Assembly: GCA_014302835.1 (NCBI GenBank)
Contig: CP060294.1
Location: 2,939,067-3,003,066 of the forward strand
Reading direction: 5' to 3'
From: Pedobacter sp. PAMC26386
GTDB lineage: Bacteria; Bacteroidota; Bacteroidia; Sphingobacteriales; Sphingobacteriaceae
Length of the DNA stretch: 64,000 bases
The position numbers were made by a program, and so were the translations under genes. Below the pieces are notes generated by a model, which did not search any database, was not told the origin of the DNA, and worked only from the letters and a program-made list of their open reading frames with translations. Positions 53,200 through 62,540 of this stretch are shown here, one piece after another (position 1 is the first letter of the stretch; every line of letters begins with the position of its first letter).

Positions 53200-54921
53200 A
53201 TGAGTACAGGATTATCAGAATTAGAAATACTGCGCAGAAATGCGTTAGTTCAGTTACGTGAACTGGGAATTGATCCATATCCACCTGAAGGATATGAAAT
53301 CAATACAAATGCAGCCGATATACTGGCTAATTACGAAAACAATAAGGATGCTTATCAGAATGTAAGTTTTGCAGGCAGAATTATGACCCGCCGTATTATG
53401 GGTAGTGCAGCTTTTGTAGAAATACAAGATGCTTCCGGCCGTATCCAGGTTTATTTAAAGAGAGACGAACTTTGTCCTGATGAGGATAAAACCCTTTATA
53501 ACACTATTTTCAAAAAGCTGCTTGATCTGGGTGATTTCATTGGGATTAAAGGTTTTGTTTTCACTACGCAGACTGGAGAAATCTCCGTGCATGTTACTGA
53601 ATTCAAATTACTTTCAAAATCATTGAAACCTCTTCCTATCGTGAAACGTGACGAAGACGGAAACATTTTTGATGGCTTTACTGATCCGGAAATGAGATAC
53701 AGACAACGTTATGTAGATCTAACCGTAAATCCTGACTTTAAACAGATCTTCATCACCCGTTCTAAGGTAATCAATACCATGAGAGCTTACTTTGATCAGG
53801 AAGGCTGGATGGAAGTGGAAACACCTATCCTGCAACCTATTCATGGTGGTGCTGCAGCACGTCCGTTTAATACACATCATAATACACTGGATATGCCTTT
53901 ATATCTGAGAATTGCAAATGAGCTGTATTTAAAGAGACTGATTGTTGCTGGTTTTGACGGTGTATATGAGTTCGGAAAAATGTTCAGAAATGAAGGAATG
54001 GACCGTACACATAACCCGGAATTCACCTCGATGGAAATCTATGTAGCTTACAAAGATTATATCTGGATGATGGGTATGGTAGAAACCTGCCTGGAAAAAG
54101 TAGCTATCGCGACACATGGCAAACCAGTTGTTAAAGTTGGTGAACATGAGATTAATTTTGCAGGCCCGTACGAGAAACTGACTATGTATGAATCTATACA
54201 GAAGTTTACAGGGATCGACGTTTCAGCAATGACAGAAGAGCAGTTGAAAGAAACCTGCAAAAGCCTGAATATAGAGATTGATCCTTCAATGGGTCGTGGA
54301 AAACTGATTGATGAGTTATTCAGTGAAAAAGTAGAAGCTAATTTAATTCAGCCTACTTACATTACTGATTATCCTATTGAGATGACCCCGCTGGCTAAAA
54401 AGCACCGTACATCAGAAGGATTAGTAGAAAGATTCGAACTTTTTGTAATGGGTAAAGAAATCGCGAATGCTTATACAGAGCTGAACGATCCAATTGATCA
54501 GAAAGAACGTTTTGAAGATCAGTTGAAACTGGCTGCAAGAGGTGATGATGAAGCGATGGCGATGGATGATGACTTTATCCGCGCACTGGAATACGGTATG
54601 CCGCCAACTTCAGGTTTAGGTATTGGTATTGACCGTTTGGTGATGCTCATGACAAACCAGTCTACGATACAGGAAGTTCTTTTCTTCCCTCAAATGAGAC
54701 CAGAGAAAAAAGCCAAAGTAACCACAGATGAAGATTTTGTGAATGCAGGTATCCCGGCAGAATGGGTTCAGGTGATCAGAAAGATGGGCTTTAATACTGT
54801 AGAAGATTTAGCAGGAGCAAATGCAAACAAGATATTTAATGATTTAGGCGGCATGCGTAAAAAGTTAAAACTGGAACTGGCTATGCCATCGAAAGAAGAC
54901 GTAACCGCCTGGTTCTCTTAA
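53200..54921 (+). CDS. lysS: Lysyl-tRNA synthetase, class II
   Basis: The 573-residue enzyme has an N-terminal OB-fold anticodon-binding domain (about residues 55-160, [23 protein letters not shown]) and a class II catalytic core with motif 1 ([13 protein letters not shown]), motif 2 ([11 protein letters not shown] ... [14 protein letters not shown]) and motif 3 ([13 protein letters not shown]). A C-terminal extension of about 65 residues after the core (from [15 protein letters not shown] to VTAWFS), with a helix-hairpin-like stretch, is common in Bacteroidetes LysS. It charges tRNA-Lys. A terminator follows. Confidence 0.97.
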   Translation: MSTGLSELEILRRNALVQLRELGIDPYPPEGYEINTNAADILANYENNKDAYQNVSFAGRIMTRRIMGSAAFVEIQDASGRIQVYLKRDELCPDEDKTLYNTIFKKLLDLGDFIGIKGFVFTTQTGEISVHVTEFKLLSKSLKPLPIVKRDEDGNIFDGFTDPEMRYRQRYVDLTVNPDFKQIFITRSKVINTMRAYFDQEGWMEVETPILQPIHGGAAARPFNTHHNTLDMPLYLRIANELYLKRLIVAGFDGVYEFGKMFRNEGMDRTHNPEFTSMEIYVAYKDYIWMMGMVETCLEKVAIATHGKPVVKVGEHEINFAGPYEKLTMYESIQKFTGIDVSAMTEEQLKETCKSLNIEIDPSMGRGKLIDELFSEKVEANLIQPTYITDYPIEMTPLAKKHRTSEGLVERFELFVMGKEIANAYTELNDPIDQKERFEDQLKLAARGDDEAMAMDDDFIRALEYGMPPTSGLGIGIDRLVMLMTNQSTIQEVLFFPQMRPEKKAKVTTDEDFVNAGIPAEWVQVIRKMGFNTVEDLAGANANKIFNDLGGMRKKLKLELAMPSKEDVTAWFS

Positions 54922-54941
54922 CATAATAATAACAAAAACTT

Positions 54942-54975
54942 AAAGGCTTGCTATGATGATTTTCAGCAAGCCTTT
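54942..54975 (+). terminator. Terminator of lysS
   Basis: 11-base arms AAAGGCTTGCT (54942-54952) and AGCAAGCCTTT (54965-54975) followed by TTCT. It starts 21 bases after the lysS stop. Confidence 0.82.
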
Positions 54976-55008
54976 TCTATTTTTAACAAACAATAAATAT
55001 TGAATGTT

Positions 55009-55221
55009 ATGAATAATTCAAGTCTTGAGATAACTGAAAACGAATACTGCATAAAATTAAGTAAAGATGCCTTTGATCTGTCCCTGATCCGTCAGCTTAT
55101 CAAAAGAATTCAATCTGAACAATTATTTTTCAGTAGAAAAAAAGAATACCTTGAAGATGATATTATCAGCAGAGGTGAACACGGAACAGTTGAGAATTTT
55201 GACTGTCTGAGCGATAAATAA
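55009..55221 (+). CDS. Small hypothetical protein
   Basis: The 70-residue protein starts at ATG 55009 (a TTG at 55000 is also in frame). It is charged, with a helix predicted at about residues 22-50 (DAFDLSLIRQLIKRIQSEQLFF) and no signal. It is bounded by the lysS terminator on one side and its own terminator on the other, which supports a real gene. I do not recognise a family; short proteins of this shape include small antitoxin-like or accessory proteins, but no partner toxin is present. Confidence 0.65.
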   Translation: MNNSSLEITENEYCIKLSKDAFDLSLIRQLIKRIQSEQLFFSRKKEYLEDDIISRGEHGTVENFDCLSDK

Positions 55222-55249
55222 AAAAAGCCACATGATCTGTGGCTTTTTT
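55221..55249. terminator. Bidirectional terminator after the small protein gene
   Basis: 11-base arms AAAAAAGCCAC (55221-55231) and GTGGCTTTTTT (55239-55249) between convergent genes. Confidence 0.9.
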
Positions 55250-55277
55250 ATTTATTACAATGTTAATTCCTTATTAA

Positions 55278-55817
55278 CTATCTATATCTTACCTGTTGCT
55301 GCTTATCAAGCATGCCCAACTGGTCTTTCATCTGTTTAATCTGATCTGCTAGTAATTTGTTCTTATCCGCTTTTTTCGCTTCCGTCAAATACATCTGAGC
55401 TTCTCTTTTATTACGTTTACCCATTGAAATACCAGCTAAACTTAATTTAGCTAATGCAATGTTATGATCCATCTGCATTCCTAATGCTAAAGCTTTCTTG
55501 AAGTATTTTTCAGATTGCATTGGTGCTTTTCTCGATTCAATTAAACCAATCAATAATTGGTAATAACCATGCTGAGGTCTGATCAGCTGAGTTTCATAAT
55601 TCGTAATTCTATTTAAAAAACGTTCTGCTTTAGGCATATCGTCTTTACGTAAGAACCATTGTGCAAGCAACATGTTTTCGTTGTAGAAAAAAGTTGCAAC
55701 GATTAATATACTAATCAGTACAGCTAAAATTCCCCAGCCCCAAAAACCGAAAATCATAAGTGCTACCGCACCCCCCAATACCACAAACGCTGCGATAAGT
55801 CTTACTATGTTTGGCAT
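55278..55817 (-). CDS. Membrane protein with TPR-like region
   Basis: The 179-residue protein has two N-terminal TM segments (about residues 5-42, RLIAAFVVLGGAVALMIFG and GWGILAVLISILIVATFFY) and a soluble helical part with a TPR-like pair (about 50-150, QWFLRKDDMPKAERFLNRI; SEKYFKKALALGM; EAQMYLTEAKKAD). It probably scaffolds a membrane complex. The gene is monocistronic and convergent with the small gene. Function is unknown. Confidence 0.75.
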   Translation of the reverse strand: MPNIVRLIAAFVVLGGAVALMIFGFWGWGILAVLISILIVATFFYNENMLLAQWFLRKDDMPKAERFLNRITNYETQLIRPQHGYYQLLIGLIESRKAPMQSEKYFKKALALGMQMDHNIALAKLSLAGISMGKRNKREAQMYLTEAKKADKNKLLADQIKQMKDQLGMLDKQQQVRYR

Positions 55818-55938
55818 ATCTATTTTTAATTATTTCGTGCAAATATCGTGTTTATATACCAAAAATCAGATTTAATTTAAAAGAAGTTATAAGAATTTAT
55901 AAGCAGTTTTTAAACATATTTTATCGATTTTTGATCCT

Positions 55939-55946
55939 TATCTTTG
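55939..55946 (+). promoter_or_regulatory. -7 box upstream of the thioredoxin-like gene
   Basis: TATCTTTG, an exact TAnnTTTG match, lies about 75 bases before the ATG at 56021. No clear -33 element. Confidence 0.42.
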
Positions 55947-56020
55947 TTCAAACCTTCAACAGGTCGTTGTCCGGCAATGATTAAAGGTTTAGAAATTTTA
56001 AATTAAAGGAGAAATAACAA

Positions 56021-56425
56021 ATGCCAAATGTATCTGCCCGCGATAAACTAATGGAATCTCCGGCAATGAAAGAGAAGTACGATTTAGAATATCCTGCTTA
56101 TCAGCCTAATCTTGATGCCACACAAAAATTAAAATCCTCACTCCGGGATAAAAAAGTAATTATAGTAATGGGTAACTGGTGCGGGGACAGCAGATTACAA
56201 GTTCCTCATTTTTACAAAATTCTTGATGAGGCCGGCGTCGCAGAGAACAACATCACCCTGATTTTTGTTGACGAAAATAAAAAAGCAGAGAACGGCCTCG
56301 TTGACCAATTGAAAATTGACCGGATTCCCACCTTCGTCATTACCGCAAACGAGAAAGAAATAGGTCGGATTACAGAGTGGCCACTGGTTACCCTGGAAGA
56401 AGACCTGGTTGAAATCACTAAATAA
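56021..56425 (+). CDS. Thioredoxin-fold protein with a single active-site cysteine
   Basis: The 134-residue protein has a thioredoxin-like fold. The active site reads GNWCGDS, so the usual CxxC is reduced to one Cys followed by Ser (CGDS). The cis-Pro loop is RIPTFVI. There is no signal peptide, so it acts in the cytoplasm. A single-Cys site suggests a glutaredoxin-like monothiol or binding role rather than a standard reductase substrate. It lies 10 bases upstream of ung in an operon. Confidence 0.85.
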   Translation: MPNVSARDKLMESPAMKEKYDLEYPAYQPNLDATQKLKSSLRDKKVIIVMGNWCGDSRLQVPHFYKILDEAGVAENNITLIFVDENKKAENGLVDQLKIDRIPTFVITANEKEIGRITEWPLVTLEEDLVEITK

Positions 56426-56435
56426 ATTATAAAGC

Positions 56436-57113
56436 ATGTCAGCAGCATTAGAACCAGGCTGGTTAAACGTCCTGGAACCTGAATTTGAGAAGGAATACAT
56501 GAAAAATCTGAAAGCTTTTCTTTTACAGGAAAAAGAAACAGGAAAGATTGTTTACCCTAAAGGAGCAGATATTTTCACCGCCTTTAATCATACCCCATTT
56601 GACAAAGTTAAAGTAGTCATTCTGGGTCAGGACCCTTATCATGGAGATGGCCAGGCACATGGTCTTTCTTTCTCTGTGCAAAAAGGGGTGACACCCCCTC
56701 CATCCTTAAAAAACATCTACAAGGAGCTTACAACAGATATTGAAGGATTTAAAACACCAGACCATGGTCATCTTATCCAATGGGCAGATGAAGGTGTTTT
56801 ATTACTCAATGCATCACTGACCGTAGGCGCACGCGAACCAGGCTCCCACCAGGGTAAAGGCTGGGAAGCATTTACAGATCAGGCCATCGGTCAGCTTTCT
56901 GAACAAAAAACCGGACTCATATTTTTATTGTGGGGTAAATTTGCGCAGCAAAAAGCAGTGCTGATTGACGAGACAAAACATACGGTTCTAAAATCAGCTC
57001 ACCCTTCTCCCTTTTCAGCTTATACCGGGTTCTTCGGCTGTAAGCACTTCTCAAAAACAAACGAAATTCTGATTGCTGAAGGAAAAAAGCCAATTAACTG
57101 GCAAATCAGCTAA
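56436..57113 (+). CDS. ung: Uracil-DNA glycosylase, family 1
   Basis: The 225-residue enzyme carries the catalytic GQDPYHGDGQAHGLSFSV (Asp general base in DPYH) and the DNA-intercalation loop HPSPFSAY. It removes uracil from DNA for base-excision repair. Length and motifs are complete. It is the second gene after the thioredoxin-like gene (10-base gap); no functional link is known. A double hairpin of the repeat family follows. Confidence 0.98.
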   Translation: MSAALEPGWLNVLEPEFEKEYMKNLKAFLLQEKETGKIVYPKGADIFTAFNHTPFDKVKVVILGQDPYHGDGQAHGLSFSVQKGVTPPPSLKNIYKELTTDIEGFKTPDHGHLIQWADEGVLLLNASLTVGAREPGSHQGKGWEAFTDQAIGQLSEQKTGLIFLLWGKFAQQKAVLIDETKHTVLKSAHPSPFSAYTGFFGCKHFSKTNEILIAEGKKPINWQIS

Positions 57114-57121
57114 TTCATATC

Positions 57122-57185
57122 AGAGCCCTTTTAGATTTACAAAGCACAAATCTAAAAGGGCTCTAAATTCTAAACAGGCTCTAAA
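57122..57185. repeat. Hairpin plus half-site of the GAGCC/CAGGCTCT family after ung
   Basis: 17-base arms AGAGCCCTTTTAGATTT (57122-57138) and AAATCTAAAAGGGCTCT (57148-57164) form a perfect stem with a 9-base loop. A separate TAAACAGGCTCTAAA half-site follows at 57171-57185. It probably terminates ung. Confidence 0.78.
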
Positions 57186-57211
57186 TCCAGTGAGGCAAAC
57201 CTGCAAATAGT

Positions 57212-57682
57212 TTAATACTCTAGCGGGACGATCGGCTCCTTCTTAGTCGTCGACATAATCATCATAGTCTGAAAAGTCTTCACTACGCTGATTTTACTGA
57301 TTTTGTCCATAATTAATCGTTCGTAAGCTTTAATATCACTCACATATACTTTTAAAAGAAAATCCGCCTGCCCCGTTACATGATGACATTCCGTAATTTC
57401 TTTAATCTGATTTACCTCATCGAGGAATATCTGAATTGTATTATTCTTATGGAAATCAAGTTGTACCTGGATAAAGGTTTTGATTCCCAAGCCTAATTTC
57501 TCTTCATCTACCAACGCGTGGTAACTTTTGATGAAACCGGACATCTCCAGTTTTCTTACTCTCTCCAGCGTAGGTGCTGGCGACAACCCAATTTCCTGCG
57601 ATAAAAGCAAATTGGTGATTCTACCATTCTCCTGTAAAAGTTTAAGTATTTTAAAATCTATCTTATCTAATTCTGCTGCCAT
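57212..57682 (-). CDS. Lrp/AsnC-family transcriptional regulator
   Basis: The 156-residue protein has the N-terminal winged HTH (LDKIDFKILKLLQENGRITN, LLSQEIGLSPAPTLERVRKLEMSG) and the C-terminal RAM/ligand-binding domain (about 70-150). Such regulators sense amino acids, commonly Leu or Ala. It is divergent from the DtxR-like gene, with 136 bases between starts. No specific ligand can be read from sequence. Confidence 0.93.
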   Translation of the reverse strand: MAAELDKIDFKILKLLQENGRITNLLLSQEIGLSPAPTLERVRKLEMSGFIKSYHALVDEEKLGLGIKTFIQVQLDFHKNNTIQIFLDEVNQIKEITECHHVTGQADFLLKVYVSDIKAYERLIMDKISKISVVKTFQTMMIMSTTKKEPIVPLEY

Positions 57683-57782
57683 TTTTCCGATCTTGAACCC
57701 AAAGGTAGAATAAGAACACCTTATTTACCAAATTTAATTCTAAAAATAAACATAAAAATTAGGCATTATTCTATATAAAATT

Positions 57783-57798
57783 TTTAGATTTATCTAAA
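57783..57798. promoter_or_regulatory. DtxR/MntR-type operator palindrome
   Basis: TTTAGAT (57783-57789), TT, ATCTAAA (57792-57798): a perfect 7-2-7 inverted repeat about 20 bases upstream of the metal regulator gene. The TTTAG/CTAAA ends fit DtxR-family operators, so autoregulation of the regulator-transporter unit is likely. Confidence 0.7.
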
Positions 57799-57818
57799 TT
57801 TATAATTAGGTCGATATA

Positions 57819-58484
57819 ATGCATTCATTTACCGAAGAGAATTACCTTAAAATCATTTATCATTTATCCCAGGCAGACACCGGTACTGTACAAACCAACG
57901 CTATTGCAAACGGGATGAACACCAAAGCCGCGTCAGTCACTGACATGCTTAAAAAGCTGGCAGATAAACAATTAATTGATTATATTAAATATCAGGGAGT
58001 AACACTGACTGAAAAAGGAAAGGCGACTGCAATCAAAGTGATTAGGAAGCATCGCCTATGGGAAGTCTTTTTGGTCGATAAACTCAAATTCAGATGGGAT
58101 GAAGTTCATGATATAGCAGAAGAACTGGAACATATCAATTCACCAATCTTAGTAGAGCGGTTAGACGATTTTCTGGGTTTCCCTAAACGGGATCCTCATG
58201 GTGACCCCATCCCGGATAGGGACGGAAATTTTGAGCCCTCTGTAAACATACATCTCCATGAAATGCCCCAAGGTAAAACCGGGATCATTATTGGCGTAAG
58301 TGACCACTCTTCCCCATTTTTAATCCATCTGCAAAAACTAGGGTTAACCATAGGGGTAGAGATAGAAATAACCGGTATTACAGATTATGATGGCTCAGTA
58401 GAACTGCTGATGAATACAAAACAGCTTAATGTAAGTAAAAAAGTAGCTCAGCACATCCTTGTTAATTTACAAGAAACCATCTAA
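57819..58484 (+). CDS. DtxR/MntR-family metal-dependent regulator with FeoA-like domain
   Basis: The 221-residue protein has a winged HTH (about residues 5-60, SFTEENYLKIIYHLSQAD ... TKAASVTDMLKKLADKQLI), a dimerisation/metal domain (about 65-145, with HRLWEVFLVDKL, HDIAEELEHI and Glu/His candidates) and a C-terminal SH3/FeoA-like domain (about 150-221). Metal-bound forms repress uptake genes. A perfect palindrome lies just upstream and an Nramp transporter is the next gene (58-base gap), which points to Mn2+ or Fe2+ homeostasis. Confidence 0.9.
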   Translation: MHSFTEENYLKIIYHLSQADTGTVQTNAIANGMNTKAASVTDMLKKLADKQLIDYIKYQGVTLTEKGKATAIKVIRKHRLWEVFLVDKLKFRWDEVHDIAEELEHINSPILVERLDDFLGFPKRDPHGDPIPDRDGNFEPSVNIHLHEMPQGKTGIIIGVSDHSSPFLIHLQKLGLTIGVEIEITGITDYDGSVELLMNTKQLNVSKKVAQHILVNLQETI

Positions 58485-58541
58485 ATACTAGAACATTACA
58501 TAAAAAAAAGCTGCATCAATAATTAAAAGAATTTTTAGCTA

Positions 58542-60404
58542 ATGAAGAATACAGAATCATTAAGTGAAGTACATCAAAGTGTAGATACAGGTAAACGTAC
58601 CGGGTGGAGAAGGATATTGTCATTTATAGGCCCAGCCTACCTGGTCAGCGTAGGTTATATGGACCCTGGAAACTGGGCAACCGATCTTGCCGGAGGTAGC
58701 AAATTTGGCTACCAATTGATCTGGGTATTACTGATGTCAAACTTAATCGCTCTATTATTACAGACTTTAAGTGCAAGACTAGGTATTGTAAGAGGTTTAG
58801 ACCTAGCACAAGCTTCACGAAATGCCTATCCTAAGTGGGTAAATATTCCATTATTTGGCTTAGCACAAACTGCAATCGTTGCCTGCGATCTGGCCGAAAT
58901 TATCGGTATGGCTATTGGCTTAAACTTACTTTTCGGCTTACCATTAATCTGGGGGATCAGTATTACAATTTTTGATACCGTACTACTCTTGTTCCTGATG
59001 AATAAAGGCATGCGTAGAATGGAAGTATTCATTGTCTCTATGGTTTTCATTGTTGGAATCTCCTTCTTAGTAGAGATGTTTATTGTTGAACCCTCTTTAA
59101 AATCAATTGTCAAAGGACTAGAACCTTCCGTATTATCGGGAGAAGCACTGTACATTGCTATTGGAATTATTGGGGCAACAGTAATGCCGCATAATCTTTA
59201 CCTGCATTCCTCCCTGGTTCAAACCAGAAAATTTGAACGGGACGATAAAGGAATTAAAGAAGCCATAAAGTTCAATTTTATTGATACAGCAGTTGCGCTG
59301 AATCTAGCTTTTTTTGTCAACGCAGCTATTCTGATTCTTGCCGCTGCTGCTTTTTATAAAAATGGACTACATGAGGTTGCAGAAATCCAGGATGCTTACA
59401 AATTACTTGGCCATATTTTTGGCGGGGTTGCCCCCAGCCTTTTTGCCATTGCATTGATTGCAGCCGGACAAAGTTCAACGATTACAGGTACGCTGGCAGG
59501 ACAAATTGTAATGGAAGGACACTTAAATCTCAGAATTCAACCCTGGTTACGTCGTTTAATTACCCGTTTACTGGCAATCATTCCAGCTTTTTTCACGATC
59601 TTGTATTTTGGCAATGACGCATTGAGTGGATTACTTATCCTGAGCCAGGTTGTCTTGAGTTTACAACTCGGTTTTGCAGTTATCCCATTAATCCATTTCA
59701 CTTCAGACAAGAAAGAAATGAAAGGCTTCGCGATCAAATTATGGGTCAAAATATTAGCATGGATCAGTGCCGCCGTTATTGTTGCGCTGAATATTAAACT
59801 GGTTATTGAAGAGATTTCAGGATGGGCAAGCACTACAAATGGGTGGTATCTCTATGCGCTCATTATACCCGTGGCTATTCTGATTGGTCTGCTGCTCCTG
59901 TATGTTTTCATTTACCCGATATTCAATGCACAAACTAAACTGGACAAAAACATTCCACATGGAGATGCGTTGGATATCGATACCATTTCTCAGATCCATT
60001 ATACCCGGATAGGCATTACCGTAGACTTTTCTAAAAACGATTTGAATACGATCAGGCATGCGCTGATTCAGGGTGGAAAAAAAGCAGATTATCATTTAAT
60101 TCATATTGTAGAAACTGCAGGTGCACGCTACCATGGAGAGGATACGCGGGATCATGAGACTATGAGTGATGCAGAAAACCTGAAGAAGTATGGTCAGAAC
60201 CTGGCCAACCTTGGTTATCATGGCATCCCTCATATCGGTTTTGGAGGTGCACCCCGTGCAATTGCAGAAATCACCAAAGCCAACGATTTACAATTACTGG
60301 TCATGGGCGCGCATGGCCACAAAGGATTAAAAGATCTGATATTTGGGACAACCGTCGAAGCGGTAAGACATAAAATAACTATTCCGGTCTTAGTAGTCAG
60401 ATAA
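58542..60404 (+). CDS. Nramp divalent-metal transporter fused to a UspA domain
   Basis: The 620-residue protein has an Nramp core (about residues 25-470, about 11 TM) with DPGN (41-44) in TM1 and MPHNLYLHSS in TM6, the metal- and proton-coupling sites of Mn2+/Fe2+ transporters. The last 135 residues (486-620) are a universal stress protein domain with the ATP-binding signature GAHGHKGLKDLIFGTTVEAV. Typical MntH is about 410-450 residues, so the Usp part is an addition in one uninterrupted frame. The C-terminal domain is cytoplasmic and may gate uptake by ATP or stress state; that is inference. Confidence 0.92.
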   Translation: MKNTESLSEVHQSVDTGKRTGWRRILSFIGPAYLVSVGYMDPGNWATDLAGGSKFGYQLIWVLLMSNLIALLLQTLSARLGIVRGLDLAQASRNAYPKWVNIPLFGLAQTAIVACDLAEIIGMAIGLNLLFGLPLIWGISITIFDTVLLLFLMNKGMRRMEVFIVSMVFIVGISFLVEMFIVEPSLKSIVKGLEPSVLSGEALYIAIGIIGATVMPHNLYLHSSLVQTRKFERDDKGIKEAIKFNFIDTAVALNLAFFVNAAILILAAAAFYKNGLHEVAEIQDAYKLLGHIFGGVAPSLFAIALIAAGQSSTITGTLAGQIVMEGHLNLRIQPWLRRLITRLLAIIPAFFTILYFGNDALSGLLILSQVVLSLQLGFAVIPLIHFTSDKKEMKGFAIKLWVKILAWISAAVIVALNIKLVIEEISGWASTTNGWYLYALIIPVAILIGLLLLYVFIYPIFNAQTKLDKNIPHGDALDIDTISQIHYTRIGITVDFSKNDLNTIRHALIQGGKKADYHLIHIVETAGARYHGEDTRDHETMSDAENLKKYGQNLANLGYHGIPHIGFGGAPRAIAEITKANDLQLLVMGAHGHKGLKDLIFGTTVEAVRHKITIPVLVVR

Positions 60405-60425
60405 ACCTGAATACATTGTAAAATT

Positions 60426-60460
60426 CAGAAAGAATTGCAGTAAATCGGCAATTCTTTCTG
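60426..60460 (+). terminator. Hairpin after the Nramp-UspA gene
   Basis: Perfect 13-base arms CAGAAAGAATTGC (60426-60438) and GCAATTCTTTCTG (60448-60460). There is no strong T tract, so termination efficiency is unclear. Confidence 0.6.
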
Positions 60461-60475
60461 ATATTAGCTGATTCT

Positions 60476-60925
60476 ATGACGAACGATATTCAAATAAAAA
60501 ATAAAAGAGCATACTTCGATTACCATGTTGTTGACAAATACAATGCTGGCCTGGCTTTATTAGGGACAGAAATCAAAGCAATCAGACAAGGAAAAGCCAA
60601 TATGACCGATGCCTTTTGCATGTTCATTGGTAATATATTATACGTTAGAAATCTTCACATCTCAGAATATAGCCACAGTTCTTTCCATCACCATGATATT
60701 AAACGTGACCGGGTACTGTTACTGCAAAAAAAGGAATTGAAAAAACTGAAATTCAGAAGTGAAGAAAAGGGGTACACCATTGTTCCGTTGCGCATTTTCA
60801 CCAATGAGAGGGGTTTTGCAAAAATAGAAATTGCATTAGCACAAGGGAAGAAAGATTTTGATAAAAGAGATAGTATCAAAGACCGTGAATCTAAACGTGA
60901 AATGGACCGGGCAATGAAAGGCTAA
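60476..60925 (+). CDS. smpB: SsrA-binding protein
   Basis: The 149-residue protein matches SmpB: N-terminal NKRAYFDYHVVDKYNAG, EIKAIRQGKANMTDAF and the basic C-terminal tail DRESKREMDRAMKG. It delivers tmRNA to stalled ribosomes and, with RNase R (seen at the window start), clears non-stop mRNA. The stop is followed, after one base, by the convergent pcm stop, so no terminator lies between them. Confidence 0.97.
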   Translation: MTNDIQIKNKRAYFDYHVVDKYNAGLALLGTEIKAIRQGKANMTDAFCMFIGNILYVRNLHISEYSHSSFHHHDIKRDRVLLLQKKELKKLKFRSEEKGYTIVPLRIFTNERGFAKIEIALAQGKKDFDKRDSIKDRESKREMDRAMKG

Positions 60926-60926
60926 A

Positions 60927-61583
60927 TTACCAGGCCTGGTCTCCTACCAGTGGTACAAATCTGAAAGTATCCAGTTCGAACTTTTCATATTCTGTTTCAC
61001 TAACGCGAATTACAGTAACCATAGTTTGAGAATGCTCATTACCTACCGGGATCACCAGGATTCCACCAATTTTAAGCTGTTTTAACAAGATTTCAGGTAC
61101 AAATGGTGCCCCGGCCGTTACAATAATCTTATGATAAGGTGCATGGTCGGCAATCCCCATAGAACCGTCGCCAAAAAAGAAATGTGCGTTATATCCCATT
61201 CCAGGTAATACCTTCAGCGTATGCTTATAAATACTTTCCTGTCTTTCAATCGTAAAGACCTCAGCTCCGAGTTCCATTAGAATACAAGTCTGGTAGCCCG
61301 ACCCAGTTCCAATTTCCAGTACTTTATCACCTTTGCTGATATGCAGCAGTTCACTTTGATAAGCCACAGTATAAGGCTGAGAAATAGTTTGTCCATCACC
61401 AATGGGGAAAGCAATATCCTTATAGGCCTGGTTCCAGAACGTTTCATCGAAGAAAAAATGTCTTGGCACTTTGCCAATTGCATCCAGAACACGGTCATCC
61501 GCAATGCTTCTTGATTTAAGATGCTCAACCAATTTCTTCCTCGCTCCTCTTTCCCTATAATTATCTACAAACTTATACGCCAT
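60927..61583 (-). CDS. pcm: Protein-L-isoaspartate O-methyltransferase
   Basis: The roughly 218-residue SAM methyltransferase has motif I (VLEIGTGSGYQTCILM) and PCMT-specific DGQTISQPYTVAYQ. It repairs isoaspartyl residues in aged proteins. The start at 61583 (MAYKFVDNY) is preferred; an in-frame ATG at 61592 would add three residues. It is convergent with smpB with stops one base apart. Confidence 0.94.
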   Translation of the reverse strand: MAYKFVDNYRERGARKKLVEHLKSRSIADDRVLDAIGKVPRHFFFDETFWNQAYKDIAFPIGDGQTISQPYTVAYQSELLHISKGDKVLEIGTGSGYQTCILMELGAEVFTIERQESIYKHTLKVLPGMGYNAHFFFGDGSMGIADHAPYHKIIVTAGAPFVPEILLKQLKIGGILVIPVGNEHSQTMVTVIRVSETEYEKFELDTFRFVPLVGDQAW

Positions 61584-61861
61584 TGATTTCAAAAATACTT
61601 CTTTGGAACCGATTTTTAAGATTTTAATTCGAAGAATTTAAGTTAAGTACCGTAAAACACAACAGATCAAATCACAACGAGCGTTTACAGGCATTAAACG
61701 ATAAGTAAATTATTTCACCATTTAAACACGAAACAGCAATCTAATTTCAAAAAATAAACAAAAATTATCAATATAATACAATTATGTAAATTTCAGGATG
61801 CTTTTGATTAGTCTATCAAATATTACATATTTTTATGTAACTAAATGATAAATATGGACTT

Positions 61862-62539
61862 ATGAAACAGACAACGCTCTTTCTGTTACTGGTTTCTATT
61901 CTAGCTTTTAATGCACACTCACAGGTCAACAGTCTTTACAGTGTAGGAGTGAATGCATTCAGTATAATGCAGCTGCCAAGAATATCGAACCAGAATCCGA
62001 TAAAATATATCAACACCAGTTTCAAGGGTGGGATATTTAAAGTGAACGATCGCCAGATCAGTTATCGTCTAAGCGGAAGTTTTGTTAATCAATCGATAGA
62101 ATTTCAAGATAACTGCACTAATTGTGAACTCGATAAAGGCAAAGTAACAGACTACAGTGCTAAGCTTGGTTTTGAAAAAAGCTTCAACTACTCTCGCATA
62201 CAACCCTATTTTGCATTTGATATCGGATATAGGTACAACCGTTTTAATGGTTTCCAGAATTTCATAGATCTTAAAAAGACCATTTCTTCAACCTCACAGA
62301 TCGAAGCTACTAAAAACGGTTTGACACTGTCTCCATCCCTGGGATTAAGGATTACCCCTATTGAGCTGATCTCGATCTTTGCCGAAGCCAGTATTGAATT
62401 TTATTATTCCAGCTTACGTACACAAACCAGGATGCTGGACCAATCTGCTTTAATGACACTCAATTCCGAACATAAAAAAGAATTCCTGTTTACCCCAATC
62501 ACTATTGGCCTGCAAATTCATTTGGGAAATGGATTATAA
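61862..62539 (+). CDS. Outer-membrane beta-barrel-like protein
   Basis: The 225-residue protein has a Sec signal (residues 1-20, ending NAHSQ) and alternating hydrophobic/aromatic strands through the rest (FAFDIGYRYNRFNGF, SPSLGLRITPIELIS, ASIEFYYSS), ending in a beta strand as outer-membrane barrels do. Of the size of small eight-stranded porin-like barrels. A 278-base upstream gap presumably holds the promoter; I could not place a clean -7 box. Its stop abuts the priA stop. Function is unknown. Confidence 0.78.
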   Translation: MKQTTLFLLLVSILAFNAHSQVNSLYSVGVNAFSIMQLPRISNQNPIKYINTSFKGGIFKVNDRQISYRLSGSFVNQSIEFQDNCTNCELDKGKVTDYSAKLGFEKSFNYSRIQPYFAFDIGYRYNRFNGFQNFIDLKKTISSTSQIEATKNGLTLSPSLGLRITPIELISIFAEASIEFYYSSLRTQTRMLDQSALMTLNSEHKKEFLFTPITIGLQIHLGNGL

Positions 62540-62540
62540 T

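Noticed and set aside
55009..55221. Antitoxin assignment for the small protein after lysS
   Set aside because: No toxin partner and no recognised DNA-binding motif are present.
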